64,000 bases of DNA from positions 1-64,000 of the forward strand of contig CALKUU010000034.1 of the NCBI GenBank assembly GCA_937996665.1, in the 5' to 3' direction. The notes below the pieces were generated by a model that made no database searches, had not been told where the DNA came from, and saw nothing but the letters and a program-made list of their open reading frames with translations. The position numbers and the translations under genes are program-made. Positions 52,216 to 64,000 of the stretch are shown here, one piece after another; position 1 is the first letter of the stretch, and the number at the start of each line of letters is the position of its first letter. Source of the stretch: an uncultured Xenococcaceae cyanobacterium (GTDB lineage: Bacteria; Cyanobacteriota; Cyanobacteriia; Cyanobacteriales; Xenococcaceae).

Positions 52216-52407
52216 AGTTTAATCTGTATTAGTAGTCTCAATATATTACATAACAAAAAATTAAATTAAAGATGTTCGTTTCTAAATTTAGATAATGTTG
52301 TTTTTGTAAGAATTAGAAATCATCGAAGTATCTTAACTTAAGGTAAACCGTTCTACTTTATGTGGTCATTTAAAAAGTAGTCCTTTCGGACGAATAATAA
52401 TATCTTT

Positions 52408-53091
52408 ATGATAGTTAGTAAGTTACTCGCGAAAGCGATAAAATTATGGCTTAAATCGCAAGTATCAGCAATTCAAGATTTAGAAATAGCCATTTTAAGC
52501 GAGAATAAACAGATTTTACAGGGCAATATTTCTCAAGTTTTAATTAAGGCTACCCATGCCGTTTATCAGGATTTACATTTATCAAGGCTGGAGATAGATG
52601 GTACTAATATTAGGTTTGATTTATCGAAAGTTATTAAACAAAAGAGTTTTCGTTTACAGGAATTAATTAAGGTCGAGCTAGAAATTTATTTGTCTGCTAG
52701 TGATTTACAGCATTCTTGTAATTCAAAAATTTTATCTTCTGCTTTAACTGAAATTTGGTGCCATTTCCTAAAGCAATCACGGAGCCAAAATTTTTGTCTG
52801 AATGAGAATTATCAGTGGAAAAACCTATCAATTTTGGAATCTGGAATAGTTATTCAAGGCTACTTTAAAAGGCAAGATCATCTTGATTGTTTAAAGCTAA
52901 AAACTCAGGTCGAATTAGGAGATCCTCATACTCTCTTGTTGACGCCAAAAGAAATCATTACTTCTGAAGATTTACCGATTATCACTAATGAAACTTTGAC
53001 TTTTGACTTGGGAGAAGACGTTAAAATAAATTTTCTAGAAATAACTGAAGAACAGATATCTCTTCAGGGTGAAATTACTATTTATCCTTAA
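52408..53091 (+). CDS. DUF2993 domain protein
   Basis: 227 aa; repeated L-x-G-x-I-x-x-V-x-I-x-A-T-x-A-V-Y-x-x-L-x-x pattern. Confidence 0.75.
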   Translation: MIVSKLLAKAIKLWLKSQVSAIQDLEIAILSENKQILQGNISQVLIKATHAVYQDLHLSRLEIDGTNIRFDLSKVIKQKSFRLQELIKVELEIYLSASDLQHSCNSKILSSALTEIWCHFLKQSRSQNFCLNENYQWKNLSILESGIVIQGYFKRQDHLDCLKLKTQVELGDPHTLLLTPKEIITSEDLPIITNETLTFDLGEDVKINFLEITEEQISLQGEITIYP

Positions 53092-53094
53092 GTC

Positions 53095-54198
53095 TCAACT
53101 TAAATCTTCATCTATGTCGTCTGTTGAATAATTCCAGTTGAGATCCTGTAAATTTTGGTTCTTAGATTTTCTAGAGACTTGGCGGTATTTTTTCGTTGCC
53201 AAAATCGGTTCATATTTGGCTTTACTAGATTTTTTTACTTTTAATTTTTTACTAAAATTTTCATCAGCCGTGGATTGAAGATTTTTTTTGTAAGCGATCG
53301 CATTTTCTAAAAAATTTCGATAATATTCATATCGCTCCCAATTCCCCTTGACGACACAATTTGGCTCATCTCGATGAGAGCAGTTATTAAATTGACAACT
53401 CTGTTGTTGTAATCTTTTTCTTGCTTCGGGAAAATACCAGGCTAATTGTAGAGGATCACAAGTTAAATCAGGTTGATTAAAGCCGGGGCTATCAGCGAGT
53501 AATCCACCTCCAGGCAGATCAAATAGCTCTACATGACGAGTCGTATGACGACCTTTTTGTAGCTTGCCAGAAACTTCGCCAATTTTTAGATCAACTTGAG
53601 GAATTACATTATTAATTAAACTAGATTTTCCTACTCCACTTGGCCCTGCCACAATTGTGATCGAACCTTGGAATATTTTTAATAACTCGCTAAAACCCTG
53701 TTGTTGTAAAACACTAATGAAATTTACCTGATAACCCCAATCAGCTAATCTTTGACGCCATTTCTCTTGATTTACGTTTGAGACTAAATCACATTTATTT
53801 AAACACAAATGAGTCTTTAAATCAGTGGATTCGGCTTTAACCAGGAAACGACTTAGCTGCCAAGGATCGAGAGTTGGTTCTGCTAAAGAAAATACCAACA
53901 AAATCTGATCAGCATTGGCTACCGGCGGTCGATGTAATTCAGTTTGGCGCTCTAGGACTTTGGATATTACCCCTCTATCTTCTTGCCAATCAGGTTCTTC
54001 AACTACAACGCGATCGCCGACCATCACCTTTTGCCCAATTTTTTTTAATAAGGCACGGCGGGTACAAAGCAGAGAATAATTACTTCCTTTTGTCGAATCT
54101 GAAGTAGTTATTCTTACTTGGTAGAAATTAGCTTGAACCGCTGTTACAGTTCCCCATAATGGCTGATCATCCAAACCTACACTGTTTTGAAAATTCAC
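53095..54198 (-). CDS. rsgA: ribosome small subunit-dependent GTPase RsgA
   Basis: GPSGVGKSSLINNVIP circularly permuted GTPase; zinc-binding CQFNNCSHRDEPNCVV. Confidence 0.95.
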   Translation of the reverse strand: MNFQNSVGLDDQPLWGTVTAVQANFYQVRITTSDSTKGSNYSLLCTRRALLKKIGQKVMVGDRVVVEEPDWQEDRGVISKVLERQTELHRPPVANADQILLVFSLAEPTLDPWQLSRFLVKAESTDLKTHLCLNKCDLVSNVNQEKWRQRLADWGYQVNFISVLQQQGFSELLKIFQGSITIVAGPSGVGKSSLINNVIPQVDLKIGEVSGKLQKGRHTTRHVELFDLPGGGLLADSPGFNQPDLTCDPLQLAWYFPEARKRLQQQSCQFNNCSHRDEPNCVVKGNWERYEYYRNFLENAIAYKKNLQSTADENFSKKLKVKKSSKAKYEPILATKKYRQVSRKSKNQNLQDLNWNYSTDDIDEDLS

Positions 54199-54455
54199 GA
54201 CACTAGAGGTCTGCTTACGCGGATCGAAAAATATCCATCACAATCTTGAATTGATTGTAAATTGTAGCCCTCGATTTTTAAGCTATTGGGAACCTGCTCG
54301 ATTGGTTCACCTCCATCAAGCCAAACTTCCAAAACAGTATCGACTGGAAGTTGTTCTAAACGGAGCTTAGTTCGCACGAAATTAATCGGACAAGGAGTGC
54401 CCCTTAAATCGAGAATTTGAGCTTCTGTTTGAGAAGGGAGAGAAGAATTATTCAT
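54195..54455 (-). CDS. TusA-like sulfurtransferase family protein
   Basis: [50 protein letters not shown]. Confidence 0.9.
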   Translation of the reverse strand: MNNSSLPSQTEAQILDLRGTPCPINFVRTKLRLEQLPVDTVLEVWLDGGEPIEQVPNSLKIEGYNLQSIQDCDGYFSIRVSRPLVS

Positions 54456-55585
54456 TTATGGAATAATCCCCCTAAAAATCCTTCTAGACCTCCTTTCCCC
54501 GTACTTTCACCTTTGATTTCTGCTAATTGTGCCAATAAACCTTTTTCTTCAGAACTAATTTTTGTCGGAATATTAATTTTGATAGTAATTAAGTGATCTC
54601 CTCTACTAACCGCATTGCCAAGCTTAGGAACACCTTTATTCTCTAGTTTAATTACCTGATTTGGTTGTGTTCCAGCAGGAATAATTAATTCCTCGTCTTC
54701 ATCTACTGTTTTAACCTGAATGCGACAACCTAAAATTGCTTGTAGATAACTGACTGTAATTTCAGATTTGATATTGATACCATCTCGAACAAACTCCTGA
54801 TCTGTTTCTACATATAGGTAGACATACAAATCACCAGGTGGTCCATTTTTAGATCCTGCATCTCCTTCGCCAGAAACTCTTAGTCTAGTTCCATTGTCTA
54901 CACCAGGTGGAATAGTAATTTTTAGTTTTTTTGTTTCTTTTTTACGACCAGATCCTTTACATGAATCACATTTGGCTTCAACTATTTCCCCACTTCCATT
55001 ACAGGTTGGACAAGCAGAAACCTGAGCAAAACTACCGAAGGGTGTCCTTGTTGCTCGCTTGACTTGACCAATTCCATTACAGGTTGAACAAGTTTTAGCA
55101 CTTGTTCCAGGCTTGGCTCCATTACCCTGACAAACTTTACAAGATTCTAGATGAGGAATCCTAATTTGTTTTTCACCACCAAAAACTGCTTCACGAAAGT
55201 CTAACTTTAAATCTAGTCGTAAATCATCCCCTCGAATCGGGCCATTACGTCTACCAGAAGAGCTAGGTCCTCCCGTACCACCAAAGCCGCTAAATATCGA
55301 CTCGAAAATGTCGGCAAAGCCGCCCATGTCACCATACTCAAAACCAGAAGCCCCTCCAGCCCCTGAAGAAACTCCCTGCTCGCCAAAACGATCATATCGA
55401 CTTCGAACTTCCGGCTCTGATAAAACCTCGTAAGCGCGACTAATCTCCTTGAACTTTTCTTCAGCGCCCTGGTCTTTATTTACATCCGGATGATATTTAC
55501 GCGCAAGGCGACGATAGGCTCGTTTAATTTCATCTTTGTCCGCATCACGCGATACGCCCAGGATTTGATAATAGTCCCCTGCCAT
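54452..55585 (-). CDS. dnaJ: molecular chaperone DnaJ
   Basis: J domain with HPD, G/F region, four CxxCxGxG zinc motifs. Confidence 0.98.
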   Translation of the reverse strand: MAGDYYQILGVSRDADKDEIKRAYRRLARKYHPDVNKDQGAEEKFKEISRAYEVLSEPEVRSRYDRFGEQGVSSGAGGASGFEYGDMGGFADIFESIFSGFGGTGGPSSSGRRNGPIRGDDLRLDLKLDFREAVFGGEKQIRIPHLESCKVCQGNGAKPGTSAKTCSTCNGIGQVKRATRTPFGSFAQVSACPTCNGSGEIVEAKCDSCKGSGRKKETKKLKITIPPGVDNGTRLRVSGEGDAGSKNGPPGDLYVYLYVETDQEFVRDGINIKSEITVSYLQAILGCRIQVKTVDEDEELIIPAGTQPNQVIKLENKGVPKLGNAVSRGDHLITIKINIPTKISSEEKGLLAQLAEIKGESTGKGGLEGFLGGLFHK

Positions 55586-55675
55586 AAATTCTGATATGAG
55601 TTGTGTGGTGTATTAATTGATCGTAGCTCAACAAAGATAGTATATAAAAATTTCGCTCCAAATAACATGTTTGCC

Positions 55676-57718
55676 TTAGTCGACAACTTCATAGTCTTCA
55701 AATACAGACTCATCGAAAGCTGTTTGATCACTAAAAGAATTTTCGTTTTCTACCGACTTAAGATTAGATTTTTGTTTGACTTCAACTACCGCTTTACTGG
55801 AGGAAGGTAGATTTGCGGAAGAGTTATTTTGTTTAGAAAAGTCCCCTGCAATAGTTGCATCCATATCCAGCTCTAGATCTTCAAGACTTAAATTCGGTTT
55901 ATCATTGGCAGCTTGCTGATATACATTAGTTCCTACCTGAAGCAACTTCTGTTGAAATTCTTCAACAAAAGCTCTAACTGAATCAGGACTAGTGTTCTTA
56001 TCTGCAAAAGACTCTTCAATCTTCCCTTTAAGGTTTTCGATTTCCGATCTCAATTCATCACGAACCAGATGTTCCTTATTTTTAATGGTAGTTTCATAAT
56101 TGTAGAACAGGTTCTCGGCTTGATTTTTTAGCTCAACTAACTGAACTCGATTGAGATCTCGCTCTGCATAAGCTTCTGCCTCTAATCTCATTCTTTCAAC
56201 CTCGGAACTGCTCAGACCTCCAGTATTAGAAATGGTTATATTTTGGTTTTTACCTGTGCCCTTATCTTCCGCTGATACTTGCAAAATACCATTAACATCG
56301 ATTTCAAAGCTAACTTCTATTTGCGGCACGCCTCTTGGTGCAACAGGAATACCAGCCAATAAAAATTTACCCAAACTTTTATTATCTTTTGCCATAGCTC
56401 TTTCACCCTGTAAGGCGTGAATTTCAACTGAGGTTTGGGCATCAGCCGCTGTGGAAAAAATCTGAGATTTACTCGTAGGGACGGTTGTATTTCGTTCGAT
56501 AATTTTAGTGAATACTTCCCCGAGGGTTTCAATTCCCAAAGATAAAGGAGTAACATCCAGTAATAGAAGATCTTCTACTTCTCCCCCTAGCACTCCGCCT
56601 TGAATTGCTGCCCCTAAAGCAACTGCCTCATCTGGGTTTACAGATCTATCGAGCTTGACGCTGCTAAATAAGTCTTTAATTGCTTTATTGATAGCGGGAA
56701 TACGTGTAGAGCCACCCACCAAAATAAATCTATCTATCTCCTCAGGACTTAGGTCTGCATCCTTGAGTGCTTGTCTAACAGGATCTAAGGTGTCTTGGAT
56801 GAGTTGGTGAGATAATTCTTCAAATTTGGCACGACTTAATTCCAACTCTAAGTGTTTTGGTCCTGTTTCATCAGCAGTAATAAAAGGTAAATTAATTGAG
56901 GTGGATGGAGCTGAAGATAGCTCTATTTTGGCTTTTTCCGCTGCCTCCCTCAATCGCTGCAAAGCCATTTTATCGTTTTTAAGATCAACTTTTTCTTGTT
57001 CTAGAAAAATTTTCATCATCCAGCGAACAATTACATTATCGAAGTCGTCTCCGCCTAGACGATTATTTCCTGATGTTGCTCTGACTTCGAAAACACCGCC
57101 ACCTAGCTGGAGAATAGAAACGTCAAAAGTACCTCCCCCTAAATCGAATACGAGAATATGCTGTTCTGTCTCCATTTTGTCAAGCCCATATGCCAAAGCA
57201 GCAGCAGTAGGCTCATTGATAATCCGTAATACTTCCAGCCCAGCGATAGTCCCAGCATCTTTAGTTGCTTGTCTTTGAGAGTCGGTAAAATAGGCAGGGA
57301 CAGTTATGACGGCTTGAGTTACTGATTCTCCTAAGAAGTTTTCGGCATCGACTTTCAACTTTTGTAAAATCATTGCGGAAATTTCTTGAGGGGTATAGGT
57401 ATTGCCTTGGAGTTGAACATCTATGGTACTATCCCTACCAATGACACATTCATAGGCTATTCTAGAGCGTTCTTCTTCTGTTTCTTCCCAACGACGACCA
57501 ATAAATCGCTTGATGCTATGAATGGTATTAAATGCATTAGTAACAGACTGCCTTTTTGCTAGCTGACCAACTAAGCGGGAGTTTCCTTTGGCAAAAGCAA
57601 CCATACTAGGAGTTGTCCTTCCACCTTCCGAATTAGTAATAACAATCGGCTTACCCCCCTCTAATACTGAAACACAACTATTAGTGGTTCCTAAGTCAAT
57701 ACCAATAACTTTTGCCAT
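55676..57718 (-). CDS. dnaK: molecular chaperone DnaK
   Basis: [48 protein letters not shown]; full length. Confidence 0.98.
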   Translation of the reverse strand: MAKVIGIDLGTTNSCVSVLEGGKPIVITNSEGGRTTPSMVAFAKGNSRLVGQLAKRQSVTNAFNTIHSIKRFIGRRWEETEEERSRIAYECVIGRDSTIDVQLQGNTYTPQEISAMILQKLKVDAENFLGESVTQAVITVPAYFTDSQRQATKDAGTIAGLEVLRIINEPTAAALAYGLDKMETEQHILVFDLGGGTFDVSILQLGGGVFEVRATSGNNRLGGDDFDNVIVRWMMKIFLEQEKVDLKNDKMALQRLREAAEKAKIELSSAPSTSINLPFITADETGPKHLELELSRAKFEELSHQLIQDTLDPVRQALKDADLSPEEIDRFILVGGSTRIPAINKAIKDLFSSVKLDRSVNPDEAVALGAAIQGGVLGGEVEDLLLLDVTPLSLGIETLGEVFTKIIERNTTVPTSKSQIFSTAADAQTSVEIHALQGERAMAKDNKSLGKFLLAGIPVAPRGVPQIEVSFEIDVNGILQVSAEDKGTGKNQNITISNTGGLSSSEVERMRLEAEAYAERDLNRVQLVELKNQAENLFYNYETTIKNKEHLVRDELRSEIENLKGKIEESFADKNTSPDSVRAFVEEFQQKLLQVGTNVYQQAANDKPNLSLEDLELDMDATIAGDFSKQNNSSANLPSSSKAVVEVKQKSNLKSVENENSFSDQTAFDESVFEDYEVVD

Positions 57719-57880
57719 GATGTTGGGACTTTATACGTAAATACAAAAACTTATCAAAAAAATCAAGCAATGAAACCAAAATTACTCTTACATTGTTTTT
57801 TAAACAATGCCTGAGAAAGATTCTTGTTAATCTCTTAAACGTTTCTAGATTTAGGTTTATTGCTTAAATACAATCCAAAT

Positions 57881-58666
57881 TTAATTTTCAGAGTCCGAAC
57901 TCTCTGACGGATTATTCTCTTCAATTACCTGTTCTTCCTCCGAGGTTATCACGGGTTCTTGAGGAACAGCAACTTTAACCATTGCATGACGTAGTACTTC
58001 TTCTCCTAAAGTATAACCTCTCATTAATTGTTCGATGACTGTGCCTTCAGGATGTTGATCCGTAGCTTCTCTCATCATCGCCTCGTGAAAATTAGGGTCA
58101 AATTCTTGACCTTCAGGTCTCATCGCTGCAACTCCCATTTTCTTTAAAGAATCGACGAGAGTCTTATAAACACCTTGATAGCTATTGTGAATTGTTTTTT
58201 CCCCGTCGGTTTCGGGCTTAATTTGCAATCTGGCTCGTTCAAAATTGTCGACAACGGATAATAATCCGACGATCACATTTTTTTTAGCCTGCTGTTCTAA
58301 ATTCTCTTTTTCTTTGGCATTTCTTTTACGGAAATTATCAAAATCAGCAGCAAGTCTTGCATATTGACCTTTAATTCCGTTGCTTTGATTTATCCTTTCA
58401 TCTAAAAGATTTTTAAGATTGGCGTTTTCCTGTTGCAAAGAGGTAATGATTTCTAAGTTTTCCTGATTCTCGTCTAAGGAAGCTACTTCTTCTTCCTGAG
58501 AAGAATTCGGGTTGAATGGCGACTCGCTTTCAGTTGGAGCTGATGGAGTGTCTTCTGGATTAGGTGTACTGACACTACTGTTTTCAGATGCTTCTGGTGC
58601 GTCTTTGTAGAATCCTTCTTGATTTTCCTCTGGATTAGTTGCTGAAGTTGTTTGCTCTTCGTTCAT
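57881..58666 (-). CDS. grpE: nucleotide exchange factor GrpE
   Basis: [39 protein letters not shown]...[28 protein letters not shown]. Confidence 0.96.
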   Translation of the reverse strand: MNEEQTTSATNPEENQEGFYKDAPEASENSSVSTPNPEDTPSAPTESESPFNPNSSQEEEVASLDENQENLEIITSLQQENANLKNLLDERINQSNGIKGQYARLAADFDNFRKRNAKEKENLEQQAKKNVIVGLLSVVDNFERARLQIKPETDGEKTIHNSYQGVYKTLVDSLKKMGVAAMRPEGQEFDPNFHEAMMREATDQHPEGTVIEQLMRGYTLGEEVLRHAMVKVAVPQEPVITSEEEQVIEENNPSESSDSEN

Positions 58667-58880
58667 AAGAAATTTAATGCCAAGTGTATGTTTAAAAATT
58701 GTACTTCTAGAAGAGGGATTGTCTCTACATAGAGTTTAGTTTTGTGGGATAAATTTCCGCTAGTCCAATCTAGCATTTCGAGAATTTATATTGCTCAAGT
58801 AACATTTTTATCATTTGGCTTGAGAGTTTAGCAATATTTTGGGGAACACTGGTTAATACCAGGAGATATTTTATGATTTT

Positions 58881-60896
58881 ATGACTTATTCTTCATCTTC
58901 TAAATCGAAAAGAACTAGAGCGATCGCATTACGTAATTACTTTTCTCCTTTTGGCAACAAACTAATTGAAACTGGTTTTGTCAACGGGGAACAGATGCAA
59001 AAGGCTTTGCAAGATAGTCGTAAATCGGGTCGTTCTCTAGTCGATATTTTAGAGTCTGTAACGGGAAAAGCACTTCCTCCAGATCTAATCCGACAGTATA
59101 AGAAACATCATTTGTTCGAGCTGAAAATTCTTTATGGGATTGAATACATAGATCCTGAAATTGAGGAAGTTCAGAGTAGTCAAACAGCAGAACTAATTGA
59201 ATCTTTGATTCCTTTAGATTTATGTCGTCGCTATCGTTTAATTCCGATTGAAAAAAAGGATACTGAACCCGCTTCTTTGGTTGTGGCCATGGTAGAGCCA
59301 GAAAACCTAGAAGCACAAGATGATCTGAATCGAATTCTTCGACCAAAAGGAATTGAGCTTCAAAGAATTGTTATTACCAAGTCAGATTATCAAAAATTAA
59401 TTGATAAATATCTGGACGAACAAGTTAAGAAAGAGAAGGCTCCTGATAAGTCTACAAACGTAAATGTTGACGTCTCTCTTGATTTAGATAACTTAGATTT
59501 TAATCTCGAAGAAGCCGAAGCAGAGGTTGCTGATGATTTAGGAGCTGTTAATGAGGCGCAAGGTGCGCCAATTATTAGCCTAGTCAATAAAATTTTGGCA
59601 AAAGCACTTCAAGATGGAGTCTCCGATATCCATGTTGAACCTCAAGAAGAGGGTCTTAGAGTCCGCTATCGTAAAGATGGGGTTTTGCAGCAAGCCTTTG
59701 ACATGATGCCCAAGAAAATTATCCCTGCTGTGGTTGCTCGCTTCAAAATCATGGCCGATTTGGACATTGCAGAGAAAAGGCTACCCCAAGATGGCAAAAT
59801 TAGGCGGATGTTTCAAGGTCGAAAAGTCGATTTTCGGGTTAATAGTCTTCCCAGTCGTTTTGGTGAAAAAATCTGTTTACGGATTTTAGATAACTCAGCT
59901 ACACAACTAGGACTTGATAAGTTAATTACTCATCAGCCAACTCTAGAAGTAGTTAGAGATATGGCGCAAAAACCCTTTGGGCTGTTACTTGTAACTGGAC
60001 CAACAGGATCAGGTAAATCAACGACTCTTTATTCTGTACTCGCAGAACGTAATCATCCTGGGGTGAATATTAGTACAGCAGAAGATCCGATTGAATATTC
60101 TTTGGATGGAATCACTCAAGTTCAGGTAATTCGTGAAAAAGGAATGGATTTTGCCTCAATCTTGAGAGCTTTCTTAAGACAGGATCCTGATGTAATTCTC
60201 GTCGGAGAAACAAGAGACCCAGAAACTGCCAAAACAGCAATTGAAGCGGCAATGACTGGTCACTTAGTCCTGACTACCTTGCATACAAATGATGCTGCTG
60301 GGGCAATCTCTCGCCTTGATGAGATGGGAGTAGAGCCCTTTATGATTTCTGGTTCTCTAGTGGGCGTTCTTGCACAACGATTAATGCGTCGTGTTTGTGG
60401 CAAGTGTAAAATTCCTTACACTCCCACTACCGAAGAATTGGCTCGTTTTGGCTTAAGTGCATCTAATGGCGAGGAGGTAACTTTCTATAAGGCAAATACT
60501 CTAAGTCAGGAAGAAAGATTGGCTGCTAAGGCTAATGGCGATTTATGTCCTAAGTGTAATGGTGGTGGCTATAAAGGCAGGGTCGGGGTTTATGAGGTTA
60601 TGAAAACCTCAGAAAAAATTCAAGAATTAGTCAACCAAGGTGCAACTACAGATCGAATCAAAGAAGTTGCTGTTGAAGAAGGCATGATTACGATTTTGGC
60701 CTACAGTCTCGATTTAGTCAGAGAAGGGCATACTACTCTCGAAGAGGTAGAAAGGGTAACCTTTACCGATTCTGGGTTAGAAGCGGAATTGAAGGCTAAA
60801 CGGAAGAGTGGTCTAACTTGTCGTACTTGTGAGGCTCAACTACAACCGGAATGGTTGGATTGTCCATACTGTATGACATCTCGTTTTAGCGATTAA
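58881..60896 (+). CDS. pilB: type IV pilus assembly ATPase PilB (GspE family)
   Basis: GPTGSGKSTTLYSVLAERNHPGVNISTAEDPIEYSLDGITQVQV; CxxC zinc motifs. Confidence 0.95.
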   Translation: MTYSSSSKSKRTRAIALRNYFSPFGNKLIETGFVNGEQMQKALQDSRKSGRSLVDILESVTGKALPPDLIRQYKKHHLFELKILYGIEYIDPEIEEVQSSQTAELIESLIPLDLCRRYRLIPIEKKDTEPASLVVAMVEPENLEAQDDLNRILRPKGIELQRIVITKSDYQKLIDKYLDEQVKKEKAPDKSTNVNVDVSLDLDNLDFNLEEAEAEVADDLGAVNEAQGAPIISLVNKILAKALQDGVSDIHVEPQEEGLRVRYRKDGVLQQAFDMMPKKIIPAVVARFKIMADLDIAEKRLPQDGKIRRMFQGRKVDFRVNSLPSRFGEKICLRILDNSATQLGLDKLITHQPTLEVVRDMAQKPFGLLLVTGPTGSGKSTTLYSVLAERNHPGVNISTAEDPIEYSLDGITQVQVIREKGMDFASILRAFLRQDPDVILVGETRDPETAKTAIEAAMTGHLVLTTLHTNDAAGAISRLDEMGVEPFMISGSLVGVLAQRLMRRVCGKCKIPYTPTTEELARFGLSASNGEEVTFYKANTLSQEERLAAKANGDLCPKCNGGGYKGRVGVYEVMKTSEKIQELVNQGATTDRIKEVAVEEGMITILAYSLDLVREGHTTLEEVERVTFTDSGLEAELKAKRKSGLTCRTCEAQLQPEWLDCPYCMTSRFSD

Positions 60897-60947
60897 CTTT
60901 TTAATAACCTGATTTAATACAAGCTTGCTAAGGGCAAGAAACGAACT

Positions 60948-62048
60948 ATGGATTTGATGATCGAAGATTTGATGGAACAGCTTGTTGAAATGGGCGGTTC
61001 TGACATGCATATTCAAGCTAGTGCCCCTGTCTATTTTCGTATTAGCGGCAAACTAACTCCTATTGGCGAAGAGCTTACTGGGCAAGAATGTCAAAGATTA
61101 ATTTTCAGTATGCTCAATAATACCCAAAGAAAAGATTTAGAGCAAACTTGGGAATTAGATTGTTCTTATGGCGTGAAAGGACTAGCCCGTTTCCGAGTCA
61201 ATGTCTATAAGGAAAGAGGTTTTTATGCTGCTTGTTTGAGGGCATTGTCTTCAAAAATTCCTAATTTCGATCAGTTAGGTTTGCCTGATATCGTACGTGA
61301 TATGACCAATCGCCCCAAAGGTTTGATCTTGGTAACTGGTCCGACAGGTTCAGGTAAGACGACAACTTTGGCTGCAATGCTAGATTTGATTAATCGAACT
61401 CGAGCTGAGCATATTCTAACGGTAGAGGATCCGATTGAATATGTTTTTCCCAATATTAAAAGTCTTTTTCATCAACGGCAAAAGGGAGAGGACACTAAAA
61501 GTTTTTCTAATGCTTTGAAGGGTGCTTTGCGGGAAGATCCCGATATTATTTTGGTTGGGGAGATGCGGGATTTAGAAACTATTTCCTTAGCAATTTCTGC
61601 CGCGGAAACTGGGCATTTAGTTTTTGGGACATTGCATACTAGTTCCGCAGCAAGTACTGTCGATCGGATGATTGATGTATTTCCTGCTGCTGAGCAATCT
61701 CAAATTAGAGCGATGCTTTCAAACTCCTTAATGGCTGTGTTTAGTCAGACCTTGGCTAAAAAGAAAAGTCCTAAGCCTGGTGAGTTTGGTCGAGCGATGT
61801 GTCAAGAAATTATGATCGTGACTCCTGCGATCGCCAATTTAATCAGGGAAGGAAAAGCTTCGCAAGTTTATTCGGCGATTCAGACTGGTGCAAAAATGGG
61901 AATGATGACGATGGAGCAATCTTTAGCCGATTTGGTGAAAACTGGTGTGATTAGTATGGAAGAAGCGATCGCTAAAAGTTCCAAGCCCAGCGAATTGCAG
62001 CGCCTAGTTGGTGGGGCGACCGCGACAAGTCCTAAAGCCAGGCGCTAA
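60948..62048 (+). CDS. pilT: type IV pilus retraction ATPase PilT
   Basis: GPTGSGKTTTLAAMLDLINRTRAEHILTVEDPIEYVF; LREDPDIILVGEMRDLETISLAISAAETGHLVFGTLHTSSA. Confidence 0.97.
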   Translation: MDLMIEDLMEQLVEMGGSDMHIQASAPVYFRISGKLTPIGEELTGQECQRLIFSMLNNTQRKDLEQTWELDCSYGVKGLARFRVNVYKERGFYAACLRALSSKIPNFDQLGLPDIVRDMTNRPKGLILVTGPTGSGKTTTLAAMLDLINRTRAEHILTVEDPIEYVFPNIKSLFHQRQKGEDTKSFSNALKGALREDPDIILVGEMRDLETISLAISAAETGHLVFGTLHTSSAASTVDRMIDVFPAAEQSQIRAMLSNSLMAVFSQTLAKKKSPKPGEFGRAMCQEIMIVTPAIANLIREGKASQVYSAIQTGAKMGMMTMEQSLADLVKTGVISMEEAIAKSSKPSELQRLVGGATATSPKARR

Positions 62049-62118
62049 AAGTATTTCTATTGTTAAGCGTTATCTCGAATCGATTTATTTTAAAGACTCT
62101 AAATTAAGTGAATGAGCT

Positions 62119-63333
62119 ATGACCGTATATACAGCTAAAGTTAAAGACCACTCAGGAAATATTTTTAAAGAGAAAGTAGATGCTACTTCTCCTGAGCAGG
62201 CTCGCAGTATCCTCAAAAATAGATATCTTGCGGTTGGCAAAATTAGTAAATCTGCTTTAGATTTCGATATGTCACAACTAGAGCTGGCTCTAAGTAAAGT
62301 GACAGTTAAAGACAAAGCCGTTTTTTCCAGGCAACTATCGGTAATGGTCAATGCGGGGGTGGCAATCGTCAGATGTTTAGGGATTTTGGGCGACCAAGCC
62401 GGCAATCCTAAACTAAAAAAAGCTCTATTGGGTATTAGTGCTGAAGTTCAGCAGGGAATCAGCTTGTCAGAAGCGATGTCAAAGTACCCAGAATGTTTTG
62501 ATGATCTTTATGTCTACATGGTCGAAGCAGGTGAGACTGGTGGTGTTTTAGATGAAGTCTTAGAAAGACTTTCTCGACTTTTAGAAGATATTGCTAAACT
62601 GCAAAATCAAGTTAAGTCGGCATTGACCTATCCGATGACTGTTGGGGCCTTTGCTGTAATTGCCTTTTTGGGGATGACTATTTTTCTAATTCCCGTATTT
62701 TCAGGGATTTTCGATTCTTTGGGTGCTGAGCTGCCTGCTTTGACTAGAGCAATGGTTTGGCTGAGCGATACCTTAAGAAGTTGGAGGGCGATAATTCCCA
62801 TTATTGGAATTATGGTAATGGTGTTTATTTTTAAAACCTATTACAAAACACCTATGGGAAGATTGCAAATTGATGGATTTATGTTGAAGATGCCTTTATT
62901 TGGAGATCTCAATGAAAAATCTGCAGTTGCTCGTTTTTGTCGTGTTTTTGGGGTTCTAACTAGATCTGGGGTTCCTGTTTTAAACTGTTTTGACATTGTT
63001 TGTAACACGATTGGTAACCAAGTAATCGTCAATGCGATTCAGGGGGCAAAGAGAGATATTCAACAAGGTGGCATGATTTCATTAGCCATTCAGAAAGAAA
63101 ATGTTTTTCCTCCTCTAGCGATCCAAATGATTAGTATTGGGGAAGAAACCGGTGAGCTAGATTCAATGATGTCTAAAGTGGCAGATTTCTATGAAGATGA
63201 GGTAGAACAAGCGGTCAAAGGTCTAACTAGTATGATCGAGCCGATTATGATGGTGGGAATTGCTTTAATGGTAGGGACAATTCTGCTTTCGATGTACTTA
63301 CCAATGTTCTCCATTTTCGATCAATTAGCCTAA
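62119..63333 (+). CDS. pilC: type II secretion F / PilC family inner-membrane protein
   Basis: FSRQLSVMVNAGVAIVRCLGIL; MVEAGETGGVLDEVLERLSRLLED. Confidence 0.96.
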   Translation: MTVYTAKVKDHSGNIFKEKVDATSPEQARSILKNRYLAVGKISKSALDFDMSQLELALSKVTVKDKAVFSRQLSVMVNAGVAIVRCLGILGDQAGNPKLKKALLGISAEVQQGISLSEAMSKYPECFDDLYVYMVEAGETGGVLDEVLERLSRLLEDIAKLQNQVKSALTYPMTVGAFAVIAFLGMTIFLIPVFSGIFDSLGAELPALTRAMVWLSDTLRSWRAIIPIIGIMVMVFIFKTYYKTPMGRLQIDGFMLKMPLFGDLNEKSAVARFCRVFGVLTRSGVPVLNCFDIVCNTIGNQVIVNAIQGAKRDIQQGGMISLAIQKENVFPPLAIQMISIGEETGELDSMMSKVADFYEDEVEQAVKGLTSMIEPIMMVGIALMVGTILLSMYLPMFSIFDQLA

Positions 63334-63450
63334 GTTCTAATCGTAAACATTTCGCCAATGAAGGTTTAGTTTTCTAATTAATGAAGACTGATATTTTGAG
63401 CAGCAATTTAACTATCGATACCATAGAAAAATAGCTAGATTTGTGTCTTT

Positions 63451-64000
63451 ATGAGTGTAAAGCAATCTGATTATGAAAAGCTGCTAGCAGAATGTAGTTG
63501 CAACCAGGGAGCGATCGCCTTATTAAAGCAATATCGCCCCTATTTAGAAACTCTTCCCAGTACCAGAAGACCAGAAGAAAGCTTAGTTACCATTCCTCTT
63601 CCAGTGGTTACAATTCGTCAGCAGATAGCGACCACCAAAAGCTCTCCAATTAGAGAATTTTGGGAAAAAGCCTTGCTTCTCCCTTGCGATCTGGGAATTA
63701 TAATGTGTGATCCAGAATGGAAAATAAAAATTGGCACCGAAATCATTGTCTTTATTCACCGACCTCACGAGGACTTCTCTCAACTGTTGACTAGATGGAG
63801 ACAGACTCAGATCTATTTAAAACAGGACTACAAGTGGATGATGCCATTAGGCGCAGAGCACATGTTTAGCGAAGCCGCCGAAAAAATTTACCCTTTATTT
63901 GTAGTGTTTGATTCTACGGACGAAAGAATCAAAAAAGGACTAGGCGGTGCAGGATTACCTTTTATTACTAGAGAATCTAATTCTCCTCTAGACCAAAAGA
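63451..64000 (+). CDS. hypothetical protein, 3' truncated by window edge (not in ORF track)
   Basis: ATG at 63451, open to window end: MSVKQSDYEKLLAECSCNQGAIALLKQYRPYLETLPSTRRPEESLVTIPLPVVTIRQQ... Confidence 0.6.
   Translation, partial: MSVKQSDYEKLLAECSCNQGAIALLKQYRPYLETLPSTRRPEESLVTIPLPVVTIRQQIATTKSSPIREFWEKALLLPCDLGIIMCDPEWKIKIGTEIIVFIHRPHEDFSQLLTRWRQTQIYLKQDYKWMMPLGAEHMFSEAAEKIYPLFVVFDSTDERIKKGLGGAGLPFITRESNSPLDQK

Overview
This is a cyanobacterial chromosome window: HIP1 (GCGATCGC) sites occur throughout, and it carries ndhD, atpD/atpC, PSRP-3/Ycf65, a rimO-crhR-like pair, grpE-dnaK-dnaJ, and type IV pilus pilB-pilT-pilC. Most of it is ordinary core genome. The accessory part is roughly 5.8-14.6 kb, which packs about eight toxin-antitoxin (TA) or TA-like modules around a Uma2 nuclease, an M3 peptidase and an H-type-lectin protein. 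Points worth a second look: (i) a DUF6887/DUF6888-like two-gene module, one gene of which is too short for the ORF track; (ii) a hicA with a one-base frameshift; (iii) a roughly 40-bp HIP1-bounded repeat between the TA modules; (iv) a GC-rich, repeat-like insertion read in frame inside an M3 peptidase; (v) several exact two-copy tandem duplications of 14-21 bp; (vi) a 0.9-kb AT-rich gap with two perfect hairpins (candidate sRNA locus); (vii) a terminator-like hairpin between atpD and atpC. All family assignments are by eye from the translations; no database search was run.
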